From assembly GCA_021163085.1 (NCBI GenBank), contig JAGGXL010000149.1, positions 1 to 16,280 of the forward strand: DNA of 16,280 bases, in the 5' to 3' direction. The notes beneath the pieces were generated by a model. It was not told the origin of the DNA, ran no database searches, and saw only the letters and a program-made list of their open reading frames with translations. Below are positions 7,268-13,772 of this stretch, one piece after another. The position numbers were made by a program, and so were the translations under genes. Each line of letters opens with the position of its first letter. Position 1 is the first letter of the stretch. Source of the stretch: Thermodesulfobacterium sp. Lineage in GTDB: Bacteria > Desulfobacterota > Thermodesulfobacteria > Thermodesulfobacteriales > Thermodesulfobacteriaceae.

Positions 7268-7678
7268 ATGGAAATAAGAAGGGTAGATATATTATTTATA
7301 CAATCTGCGAAAGCTTCTAATAACGAAGTTAAAGCAAATAGAGTGAAAGTATTTACAAATCCTACTTTTAATGCTAACATTCAAAAAGAGCAGGAAGAGG
7401 TTCAGAGAGAGCTTGAAAAATTTTTTAAAAATTTTGATAAATACTTAGAAAGAATAAATCAGGTTCTCAATTCACTTAATAAGGAACTAAGGGTTGAAAT
7501 AGATCAGGAGCTAAATATTCCTATTTTTAAAATCATTAACAAAGAGACTAATGAAATCGTGAGGCAAATTCCTCTTGAAGAGATTTTAAAACTTATAAAG
7601 AACATTGAAAAATTTCTGGAGTCTCAAAGAATTGATGAAGAGTATTTCAAGGGTATTTTATTGAGAACGGAGGTATAA
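7268..7678 (+). CDS. flaG: FlaG-family flagellar protein
   Basis: This 136-residue protein has the FlaG layout: a variable N-terminal part followed by a helical region (about 37-75) and then a C-terminal domain with NKETNEIVRQIPLEEIL (91-107), the VIRQIPPEE-type family signature. FlaG proteins affect flagellar filament length and are typically encoded with fliD; their biochemical role is poorly defined. The ATG follows a modest AAAAGG ribosome site nine bases upstream and lies just after a FliA-type promoter. A GGAGG for the next gene lies at its own 3' end, and fliD begins four bases after its stop. No flagellin gene is adjacent. Confidence 0.8.
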   Translation: MEIRRVDILFIQSAKASNNEVKANRVKVFTNPTFNANIQKEQEEVQRELEKFFKNFDKYLERINQVLNSLNKELRVEIDQELNIPIFKIINKETNEIVRQIPLEEILKLIKNIEKFLESQRIDEEYFKGILLRTEV

Positions 7679-7682
7679 ATTT

Positions 7683-8990
7683 ATGGCTGACATTTACATG
7701 AGTAACATTACAGGGCTTCTTGATGTAGATTCTATCATTCAGGGGCTTCTTCAGAGCAAAGCTCAGGATATTCAGGATCTACAAAATGAGAAGGCAATTC
7801 TTCAAGCTCAGGCAAGTTCCTTAAGCAATCTCCTTGGAGCTTTAAATGATCTCAACGATTTTGTGGGAACTCTTAATGTAAGCAATCTTTTTACAGGAAA
7901 AAGTGTTACAGTAGGAGACCCAGACATACTTTCAGCAACAGCAGAAAGTGATACCCCTAACATCGATATAAGAGATTTAACAGTTTCTAAGCTTTCTCAG
8001 GAAGAAATAAGAACTTCTTCAACAGGTGTTACAGATTTAAACTTTGCTATTGATTCTGCAACTTTTACCTTAAGATACTGGACTTCAGATACTAATTATG
8101 AAGAAACAGAGATCAACTTTTCAGGTGGAACCCTGCAGGATCTTGTTGATACCATTAATTCATCCCAGGATAAAGTTGAAGCTTCTATTCTTTTTGATGG
8201 CACATATTACAAATTGATGCTGGCTGAAAAGGATGTAGGGAATTCTACGAAAGAAACAACTGCTGATAGTTTCGTAATAGAGATAAGTTCTGGAGCTCTG
8301 CCCACTCAGCTTGGTTCCCTTGAAACCCTTCAGTCTGCCCAAAATGCAGAAATTCAAATAGGTTCCAGTACATTTTCCAGCCCTTCAAACACCTTTGAAG
8401 ACATCGTTTCAGGACTAACCATTACAGTTTATCAAACAGGAACAACTTATCTTTCTGTAGAGGATGACTACTCTCAGGTCTCATCAAGCTTAAATGATTT
8501 TCTGGGGGGAATAAACAGCGTTATAGACCTTGTTAATTCTCAAACTGCTGAGGGTGGAGTTTTTCAAGGAAATGCAGTAATTACTCAGATAAAACCTCAA
8601 ATTTTTTCACAGATGAGTCCACTTATAAATCTTGGCTTAATAAATATTGATGACGAGGGAAAGTATTCTTTAAATACTGAAACATTAAACAATCTTATAG
8701 AAACTGATCTTGAAACTCTTCAATCTGCCATCTCTCAAGTAAAAACCAATTTTTCCTCAACCTTGGAGGACTTGATAAATACTATAAATACCTACAAGTC
8801 TATTCAGGATCAGCAAATAGAAAGAATTAATGAAGAGATAGAGGAGATTCAACAGACTCTGACCAAAGAGGAAGAAAGACTGAGGCTTGAATTTTCTAAA
8901 ATAGAGGCTTTAATGTATCAAAACGAACAACTGAGAACAAAACTTGAAAACATGGTAACTCCTATTTCTGAAATTTTAAAACAAGATTAG
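7683..8990 (+). CDS. fliD: flagellar hook-associated protein 2 (filament cap)
   Basis: This is the 435-residue cap protein that sits at the growing filament tip and guides flagellin folding. The N-terminus NITGLLDVDSIIQGLLQSKAQDIQDLQNEKAIL is split here as NITGLLDVDSIIQGLL followed by a coiled-coil stretch (about 25-60), as in FliD_N. The middle is Ser/Thr/Asp-rich, as in the exposed domains. The C-terminal half has PLINLGLINIDDEGKYSL, matching the conserved LGI-x-DDG-x-L element, and ends in a long coiled coil (about 365-425). It is at the short end of FliD lengths, so the variable outer domains are small. GGAGG lies at proper distance before the ATG. It is followed by fliS after 30 nt. Confidence 0.9.
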   Translation: MADIYMSNITGLLDVDSIIQGLLQSKAQDIQDLQNEKAILQAQASSLSNLLGALNDLNDFVGTLNVSNLFTGKSVTVGDPDILSATAESDTPNIDIRDLTVSKLSQEEIRTSSTGVTDLNFAIDSATFTLRYWTSDTNYEETEINFSGGTLQDLVDTINSSQDKVEASILFDGTYYKLMLAEKDVGNSTKETTADSFVIEISSGALPTQLGSLETLQSAQNAEIQIGSSTFSSPSNTFEDIVSGLTITVYQTGTTYLSVEDDYSQVSSSLNDFLGGINSVIDLVNSQTAEGGVFQGNAVITQIKPQIFSQMSPLINLGLINIDDEGKYSLNTETLNNLIETDLETLQSAISQVKTNFSSTLEDLINTINTYKSIQDQQIERINEEIEEIQQTLTKEEERLRLEFSKIEALMYQNEQLRTKLENMVTPISEILKQD

Positions 8991-9020
8991 CTTAAAAACA
9001 TATCTTAGGAGGTATTTGAT

Positions 9021-9410
9021 ATGCACATTCATAGCTATCTTGAAAATCAGGTAAAAAATGCCAGTCCCATTGACCATGTTATCATGCTTTACGGAAAAGC
9101 TATTTCCTGCCTGAGAATAGCTAAAAAAGCCATAGAAAATGGTCTTAAAAACCCCGAAAACATAAAGAAAAAAGCAGAGAATATGGAAAAAGCCACAGAA
9201 ATTCTTGCTTATCTTCAGGGTTCACTTAATATGGAAAAGGGAGGAGAGATTGCAAAAAACCTGAATGAGATATATGATATACTTATAGATGAGCTTGTAA
9301 AAGCCAATATGGAAAACAATACCGAAATTATCGTAAAAAGCATAGAAACACTTGAAAACCTCAAAAAAGCATGGGAGGACATTAGAAAAAATTCAGATGC
9401 CAGAGTATAA
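9021..9410 (+). CDS. fliS: flagellin export chaperone FliS
   Basis: This 129-residue helical cytoplasmic chaperone binds the flagellin C-terminus before export. The family N-terminus is recognisable: YLENQVKNASPIDHVIMLY (residues 6-24) matches the Y-x5-V-x-T-A-S-P...L-x-x-MLY motif, followed by helices rich in Lys and Glu. AGGAGGT stands seven bases before the ATG. It is the third gene of the FliA-promoted unit and overlaps the next small gene by 14 bp if that gene starts at 9397. Confidence 0.9.
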   Translation: MHIHSYLENQVKNASPIDHVIMLYGKAISCLRIAKKAIENGLKNPENIKKKAENMEKATEILAYLQGSLNMEKGGEIAKNLNEIYDILIDELVKANMENNTEIIVKSIETLENLKKAWEDIRKNSDARV

Positions 9411-9654
9411 TCTCAAAGAAGAACTCATAAAAGTAGAACTCGCTATAAAGAAAAATGAACTTGATACAGCTTTAAACCTTTTTGAAAAGATAAATCAGAA
9501 CTGGGAAGAATACAAAAAGGGTATAAAACAAGAAGAAGTAAAATCCCTTATTAAACTTTCAGAATATATAGAAAAGCTTCTTTTAGAAAAAAAGAAAAAC
9601 TTTTTTGATCGCAAAAAACTCTTTCAGCTCCGCAAAGCTTATTCCAAATTTTAA
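9397..9654 (+). CDS. small helical protein after fliS, possible FliT-like flagellar chaperone
   Basis: This is an 85-residue, highly charged protein predicted by eye to be all alpha-helical (KEELIKVELAIKKNELDTA, then NQNWEEYKKGIKQEEVKSL). I do not recognise a diagnostic motif. Its place directly after fliS, with a 14-bp overlap, is where FliT or FliT-like chaperones often lie, and size and helicity fit. The frame is open upstream to a TTG at 9352, but ATG at 9397 is preferred because it gives the usual short overlap. No Shine-Dalgarno is at normal spacing, so coupling to fliS is likely. A FliT role is inferred from position only. Confidence 0.65.
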   Translation: MPEYNLKEELIKVELAIKKNELDTALNLFEKINQNWEEYKKGIKQEEVKSLIKLSEYIEKLLLEKKKNFFDRKKLFQLRKAYSKF

Positions 9655-9670
9655 TCTTATTTAAACCAGA

Positions 9671-10333
9671 ATGAACCCTAAAAAAACAATTTATCTCATT
9701 CTTCTTTTATTTCTTTTTCTCTTTATCGGTTGTCAAAAACCACCTCAATCTTCTTACAAATCCTTTATTAAAGTAAAGGTCAAGAGAGTTATAGACGGGG
9801 ATACAGTTGTTTTGGAAAATGGAGAAAGGCTTAGATATGCAGGAATAAATACTCCTGAAATCCACACCCCTTCAGGTATTCCTCAGCCATTTGCCTTGGA
9901 TGCTTATAAACTAAATAAAGAACTTACAGAAGGTAAAACCTTTTATCTTGAGCTTTCTTTAAGAAAAAGAGATAGATACAGAAGACTTCTTGGTGAGCTT
10001 TATTTTGAAAACGGAACCGCTGTTTCAGAAATCCTTGTAAGAGAAGGTCTTGCATTTGTTTGCTATTATCCAGGAAGTGCAAAATACTATGAGAAATATC
10101 TGCCCTTACAGAGAGAGGCAATCAAAAAAAGAAAGGGCATTTTTTCTCTTTTAGATAAACAGCCACAAAATATTATTTACATAGGAAATAAAAGTTCAAA
10201 AAGATTTCATCACCCTAAATGCCCTAATGCTAAAAAGGTTAAAAGAAAGATCTATTTTAAAAGTTTAGAAGAAGCTTTACTGAAAGGTTATTGCCCTGCC
10301 AGAGGGTGCTTTGATCTTATTTTTTCTTTTTGA
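9671..10333 (+). CDS. thermonuclease-family lipoprotein with C-terminal Cys/His domain
   Basis: This 220-residue protein has a lipoprotein signal (hydrophobic 7-19, FIGC with Cys 21) that would anchor it in a membrane. A staphylococcal-nuclease-like domain follows (about 33-160): IDGDT (41-45), Arg 55 and INTPE (59-63), and DRYRRLLGEL (101-110), covering the acidic and arginine catalytic positions. A C-terminal segment with FHHPKCPNAKK (179-189) and GYCPARGC (206-213) looks like a small metal-binding domain seen appended to such nucleases. It probably cleaves DNA or RNA outside the cytoplasm. It starts 16 nt after the small flagellar-operon gene, with no clear Shine-Dalgarno. Its 3' end overlaps serS tail-to-tail by 17 bp. 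Confidence 0.8.
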   Translation: MNPKKTIYLILLLFLFLFIGCQKPPQSSYKSFIKVKVKRVIDGDTVVLENGERLRYAGINTPEIHTPSGIPQPFALDAYKLNKELTEGKTFYLELSLRKRDRYRRLLGELYFENGTAVSEILVREGLAFVCYYPGSAKYYEKYLPLQREAIKKRKGIFSLLDKQPQNIIYIGNKSSKRFHHPKCPNAKKVKRKIYFKSLEEALLKGYCPARGCFDLIFSF

Positions 10334-11603
10334 TTACTTCAAGTCCATTCATGTAAGAACGAAGAGCCTCTGGAATTACAACCGAGCCATCTTCCTGCTG
10401 ATAATTTTCTAAAATTGCCATAACAGTTCTTCCCACAGCAAGACCAGATCCATTAAGAGTGTGCACAAATCTTGGTTTTCCTCCTCCTTTTGGTCTATAT
10501 CTTATGTTTGCCCTTCTTGCCTGAAAGTCTTCAAAGTTTGAGCAGGAAGATATTTCTACAAAGCGATTTTGTCCGGGTGCCCACACCTCTATGTCGTATG
10601 TTTTAGCTGCTCCAAAACCAAGATCCCCTGTGCAGAGAACCACTATCCTGTAGGGAAGTCCAAGCAACTGCAAAACCTCCTCTGCATCAAGAAGAAGGCT
10701 TTCAAGCTCATCATAAGAAGTCTCAGGAAGGACAAACTTTACAAGCTCAATTTTGTTAAACTGATGCTGTCTTATAATTCCTCTCACGTCCTTTCCATAA
10801 GAACCTGCCTCAGACCTGAAACAGGGAGTATAAGCCGTATAATAAAGAGGTAATACCTCTTCAGGCAAAATTTCATTCTGATGAAGGTTTGTTACTGGCA
10901 CCTCAGCTGTAGGAACAAGATAATAGTCCCAATCTTCAAGTTTAAAAAGATCCTCTTTAAATTTCGGAAGCTGAGAAGTTCCGAAAAGAGCCCTTTCATT
11001 AACTATAAAAGGAGGAAGCACCTCTTTATATCTGTGTTTTTTAGTATGCAAGTCAAGCATGAAGTTTATTAAAGCCCTTTCAAGAAGAGCCCCCTCATTC
11101 CAGTAAACCACAAATCTACTTCCAGTGATTTTGCTTGCCCTCTTAAAGTCAAGAATTCCTAGAGCTTCTCCTATTTCCCAGTGAGGCTTTGGCTCAAACT
11201 CAAATTTTGGCAGGTCTCCCCAGCGCTTTATAACCACATTTTCTGTTTCATCTTTTCCTACAGGAACACTCTCATGAGGAATATTCGGAATTAAGCTTAG
11301 CTTTAGCTTTAGTTCCTCTTCAGTTTCTCTCAGCTCTTTTTCAAGCTCTCTGAGTTCATTTCCCAGAGATTTTACCTCTTTGGAAAGACTTTCTGCCTCT
11401 TCTTTCCCCCCTTTTTTTTTAAGTCTTCCAATTTTTTCTGATTTTTCCTTTCTTGCGTGTCTTAAATTTTCTACCTTTTGAATGAGCCCCCTTCTTTTTT
11501 TATCAAGAGAAAAAATTTCCTCTATGGGATAATTCTCTCCCCTTGTTCTCAGTCTATCTTTAACCCACTCGGGATTTTCTCTTATAAGTTTTATGTCAAG
11601 CAT
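10317..11603 (-). CDS. serS: seryl-tRNA synthetase
   Basis: This class II synthetase charges tRNA-Ser with serine. At 428 residues it is typical bacterial length. The N-terminal arm is a long antiparallel coiled coil (about 35-105, with KEVKSLGNELRELEKEL). The core has TAEVPVTNLH, motif 2 FRSEAGSYGKDVRGIIRQHQ, the EISSCSNFEDFQARR segment and motif 3 NGSGLAVGRTVMAILENYQ. The start ATG has no strong Shine-Dalgarno. A minus-strand TTGACA lies about 28 nt upstream (11632-11637), close for a -35, so the leader may be very short. It is divergent from the Rrf2-type gene and convergent with the nuclease-like lipoprotein gene. Confidence 0.96.
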   Translation of the reverse strand: MLDIKLIRENPEWVKDRLRTRGENYPIEEIFSLDKKRRGLIQKVENLRHARKEKSEKIGRLKKKGGKEEAESLSKEVKSLGNELRELEKELRETEEELKLKLSLIPNIPHESVPVGKDETENVVIKRWGDLPKFEFEPKPHWEIGEALGILDFKRASKITGSRFVVYWNEGALLERALINFMLDLHTKKHRYKEVLPPFIVNERALFGTSQLPKFKEDLFKLEDWDYYLVPTAEVPVTNLHQNEILPEEVLPLYYTAYTPCFRSEAGSYGKDVRGIIRQHQFNKIELVKFVLPETSYDELESLLLDAEEVLQLLGLPYRIVVLCTGDLGFGAAKTYDIEVWAPGQNRFVEISSCSNFEDFQARRANIRYRPKGGGKPRFVHTLNGSGLAVGRTVMAILENYQQEDGSVVIPEALRSYMNGLEVIKKKK

Positions 11604-11755
11604 GGCTAAAATTTATCATATGATCTCTTTTTGTCAAAATACTATAAAGTTGATTAATAATAAAAATATTTAAGGAAAGCTTGATATATTCTATTTATAT
11701 TATAAAATTTTACATTATAACTTAATTATTAAAATGCTTTTTTGGGGGTGGAGGG

Positions 11756-12211
11756 ATGTTCAAGTTATCAACCAAAGGAAGATATGCAGTAAGAGCCATG
11801 TATGAAATTGCCAAGGCTTATCCTAAAGGGGTAACTCTTGATCAAATTTCTGCCAATCAGCGGATTTCTCGTGTGTATCTTGCTCAAATTCTTAACCGTC
11901 TTAGGCAGGCACTTCTCATCAGATCTTTTCGTGGTCCGGGAGGAGGCTATGTTTTGAGGAAAGACCCCTCAGAGATTACCTTCTATGATATTCTTGAGCC
12001 CCTTGAGGGACCTGTTTGCATTGCATCATGCATTGATCCCACCGAAGGCTGTGAAGAAGCAGAAGAATGTGTAATTTATCCCATCTGGGAAAAAGTGGCT
12101 CACTACATTGAATGTCTTCTAAAACAGGTTAAACTTTCAGACCTTCTCCAAATAGAAATCGAAGAAGATAAAAAGAAGTTTGTTAATAAGATTACTGCAA
12201 AGTGTGTATAA
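11756..12211 (+). CDS. Rrf2/IscR-family transcriptional regulator
   Basis: This 151-residue winged-helix regulator starts with the family signature LSTKGRYAVRAM (4-15). It has the recognition helix ISRVYLAQILNRLR (37-50), wing RGPGGGYVL (59-67) and the effector region with C88, C92, C99 and C105. Spacing of C92, C99 and C105 resembles the three cysteines holding the 2Fe-2S cluster of IscR, so an Fe-S sensor is likely. Relatives control Fe-S assembly, cysteine synthesis or nitrosative stress. A G-rich ribosome site (GGGGGTGG) precedes the ATG. The next gene begins one base after its stop, so it probably shares a transcript with the fumarase-like and UPF0280 genes. No isc or suf genes are adjacent, so I do not call it iscR. 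Confidence 0.9.
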   Translation: MFKLSTKGRYAVRAMYEIAKAYPKGVTLDQISANQRISRVYLAQILNRLRQALLIRSFRGPGGGYVLRKDPSEITFYDILEPLEGPVCIASCIDPTEGCEEAEECVIYPIWEKVAHYIECLLKQVKLSDLLQIEIEEDKKKFVNKITAKCV

Positions 12212-12212
12212 A

Positions 12213-12788
12213 ATGAAGCTGTTAAACTTTGAAAGGCTCAGACAAAAAGCACACAAGCTTGTTTTTCCTCTTAAAAAAAGAGATATTCTTAATTCTTTGA
12301 AGGCAGGTGATTTTGTTTTAATTTCAGGTTGGATTTTCTGTGGAAGAGATGCCACACACAGAAAGCTTGTTTCAGCTATAAAAGAAGGTTCTTTTTCATT
12401 TGATTTCACCAATCAGGCAATTTACTATGTTGGCCCAACTCCTGCTCCACCGGAAAAAGTCATAGGTTCCTCTGGTCCCACAACCTCTGGAAGAATGGAT
12501 GCCTATATGGAACTTTTCTTAGCTCTTGGATTATCTGCAACCATAGGAAAGGGCAAACGCTCCCCTGAGGTAAAAAAACTCCTCAAGGAACACAAAGCAG
12601 TTTATCTTGCAACCTTTGGAGGAGCAGGAGCTTTTTTAAACCAGTTCGTAAAAAAAGTAGAAACCATTGCCTTTTCTGAACTCGGTCCAGAAGCCTTCTT
12701 CAGAATAAAAGTAGAGGACTTTCCAGCAGTGGTTGTGAACTCAATTTACGGCGATGACCTTTACGAAAAAACTTTAAAGCATGAATAG
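12213..12788 (+). CDS. class I fumarase / L(+)-tartrate dehydratase beta subunit
   Basis: This 191-residue protein matches the C-terminal (beta) half of Fe-S dependent fumarases and tartrate dehydratases. Key segments are FCGRDATHRKL (42-52), YYVGPTPAPP (71-80), IGSSGPTTSGRMD (84-96), GLSATIGKGKRS and, near the end, FSELGPEAFFRIKVEDFPAVVV. The alpha subunit that carries the 4Fe-4S cluster is not in the window; two-subunit versions usually have it adjacent. The frame is open upstream to a TTG at 12180, but ATG at 12213, one base past the regulator stop, is the natural start. It overlaps the next gene by 8 bp. Fumarase is the likely reaction (fumarate to malate); a different hydroxy-acid substrate is possible. 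Confidence 0.88.
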   Translation: MKLLNFERLRQKAHKLVFPLKKRDILNSLKAGDFVLISGWIFCGRDATHRKLVSAIKEGSFSFDFTNQAIYYVGPTPAPPEKVIGSSGPTTSGRMDAYMELFLALGLSATIGKGKRSPEVKKLLKEHKAVYLATFGGAGAFLNQFVKKVETIAFSELGPEAFFRIKVEDFPAVVVNSIYGDDLYEKTLKHE

Positions 12789-13518
12789 ATATTCAGCCAT
12801 TCCCTTTTACCGCACAATCTCTTCAACCCCTCTTAAGGCTTTCAGGGTGGTTTATAAAGAGACAGACCTTTTTGTCCTTGCTGAAAAGGATTTGACTTCA
12901 GAAACTCTTTCTCTTGTGAGAGATATAAGAGTTCCTCTTGAGATATATATTCTGAAAAATCCTCAGTTCTTAAAAAGTTTAAAACCTCTTCCTGAAGATA
13001 GCAGAGCTTCAGATATTGTAAAAGCCATGCTTAGAGCAGCTTCTATAGCAGGGGTTGGTCCTATGGCAGGTGTTGCAGGAGCTATTGCGGAAAAGGTGGG
13101 AAAAGCTCTTCTTGAAAAGAGGCTTACCTCTCAGGTTGCAGTTGAAAATGGAGGAGATATTTTTCTGGCTTTAAAAAAAGATGCAAAGGTAGCTCTTTTT
13201 GCAGGTGATTCTCCTTTTTCAGGGAAAATTGCACTTGTTATTAAAAGCAAGTTTATGCCCTGTGGAGTATGCACTTCTTCTGCAAAAATTGGTCATAGCT
13301 TGAGTCTTGGCACAGCAGATACAGTAACTGTTGTTCATAGAGACACCGCAACAGCAGATGCCCTTGCCACGTCTTTTGGAAATATGCTAAACACCCCCGA
13401 TGACTTCAAAAAGGTGGCCACAAAAGCAGAAAAAGTGAAAGACCTTCTTGGTGTTGTTGCTGTTATAAAGGATAAAGTTTTTGTTTTCGGCAAAGCACTT
13501 AAGATCGAACCGATTTAA
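12781..13518 (+). CDS. UPF0280 family protein (COG2122, ApbE-like)
   Basis: This 245-residue protein has the conserved blocks of UPF0280: GVGPMAGVAGAIAEKVG (91-107), VENGGDIFLAL (121-131) and PCGVCTSSAKIGHSLSLG (160-177), followed by ADTVTVV. The fold is related to ApbE flavin transferases, but the family is not established to have that activity. From memory, a COG2122 protein of Methanosarcina (MA1715) has been linked to efficient sulfide assimilation, which would suit a sulfidogenic bacterium. No signal peptide is seen, so it is probably cytoplasmic. Its ATG lies inside the last codons of the fumarase beta gene (8-bp overlap), with no separate Shine-Dalgarno, indicating coupled translation. 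Confidence 0.88.
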   Translation: MNRYSAIPFYRTISSTPLKAFRVVYKETDLFVLAEKDLTSETLSLVRDIRVPLEIYILKNPQFLKSLKPLPEDSRASDIVKAMLRAASIAGVGPMAGVAGAIAEKVGKALLEKRLTSQVAVENGGDIFLALKKDAKVALFAGDSPFSGKIALVIKSKFMPCGVCTSSAKIGHSLSLGTADTVTVVHRDTATADALATSFGNMLNTPDDFKKVATKAEKVKDLLGVVAVIKDKVFVFGKALKIEPI

Positions 13519-13627
13519 ATTTAAAAAATAAGCAAAAAATATTAAAAAAATAAAGAATTTAGCAATAATATTAACAAAAATTAACAAAAAAAGACTTAAA
13601 AATACAAAAATATGATAAATACAGATA
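13519..13627. promoter_or_regulatory. A-tract-rich DNA upstream of the porin promoters
   Basis: This noncoding stretch is very AT-rich, with many runs of four to seven A at about ten-base spacing and a tandem ATTAACAAAA repeated twice near 13569-13590. Such phased A-tracts can bend DNA or act as UP elements for the promoters that follow. No terminator hairpin for the upstream UPF0280 gene is evident, and no gene is seen. Confidence 0.4.
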
Positions 13628-13656
13628 TTGACAAAAAGCAAAGAATTTACTATAAA
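13628..13656 (+). promoter_or_regulatory. sigma-70-type promoter P1 of the porin gene
   Basis: TTGACA (13628-13633), a 17-nt spacer and TATAAA (13651-13656) form a near-consensus promoter. Transcripts would start near 13663 and have a leader of about 110 nt before the porin ATG. Confidence 0.6.
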
Positions 13657-13709
13657 TTTCTAAACAATTAAAAAATGTGCGGAAATTAAATATTTTGGCA
13701 AATTAGGTC

Positions 13710-13737
13710 TTGACAAAAAAAGTAAGATGAATACAAT
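13710..13737 (+). promoter_or_regulatory. sigma-70-type promoter P2 of the porin gene
   Basis: TTGACA (13710-13715), a 16-nt spacer and TACAAT (13732-13737) lie 35 nt before the porin ATG, giving a leader of about 28 nt. With P1 this makes a tandem promoter arrangement. Confidence 0.7.
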
Positions 13738-13772
13738 TCAGATTAAAAAGAAAAAAATAAAGGAGGTGTAGT

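Noticed and set aside
9352..9396. TTG start adding 15 residues to the small gene after fliS
   Set aside because: It lies deep in fliS with no ribosome site; ATG at 9397 gives the normal short overlap.
10294..10306. CCCT-GCCAG-AGGG hairpin near the end of the nuclease-like gene as a terminator
   Set aside because: The stem has only four pairs and the T-rich stretch starts well after it, so it does not meet intrinsic terminator form.
11604..11755. IscR-type operator before the Rrf2-family gene
   Set aside because: The serS/regulator gap is very AT-rich. I could not find the dyad of known IscR sites or a well-spaced promoter; TTGATA at 11681 has no -10 at 16-18 nt.
12137..12412. Open minus-strand frame opposite the regulator and fumarase beta genes
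   Set aside because: It lies opposite two clearly conserved genes, has no ribosome site and shows no family resemblance.
13387..13641. Open minus-strand frame over the UPF0280 3' end and A-rich gap
   Set aside because: The product is Phe/Leu/Ile-rich simply because it reads A-rich DNA backwards, and it covers a likely promoter.
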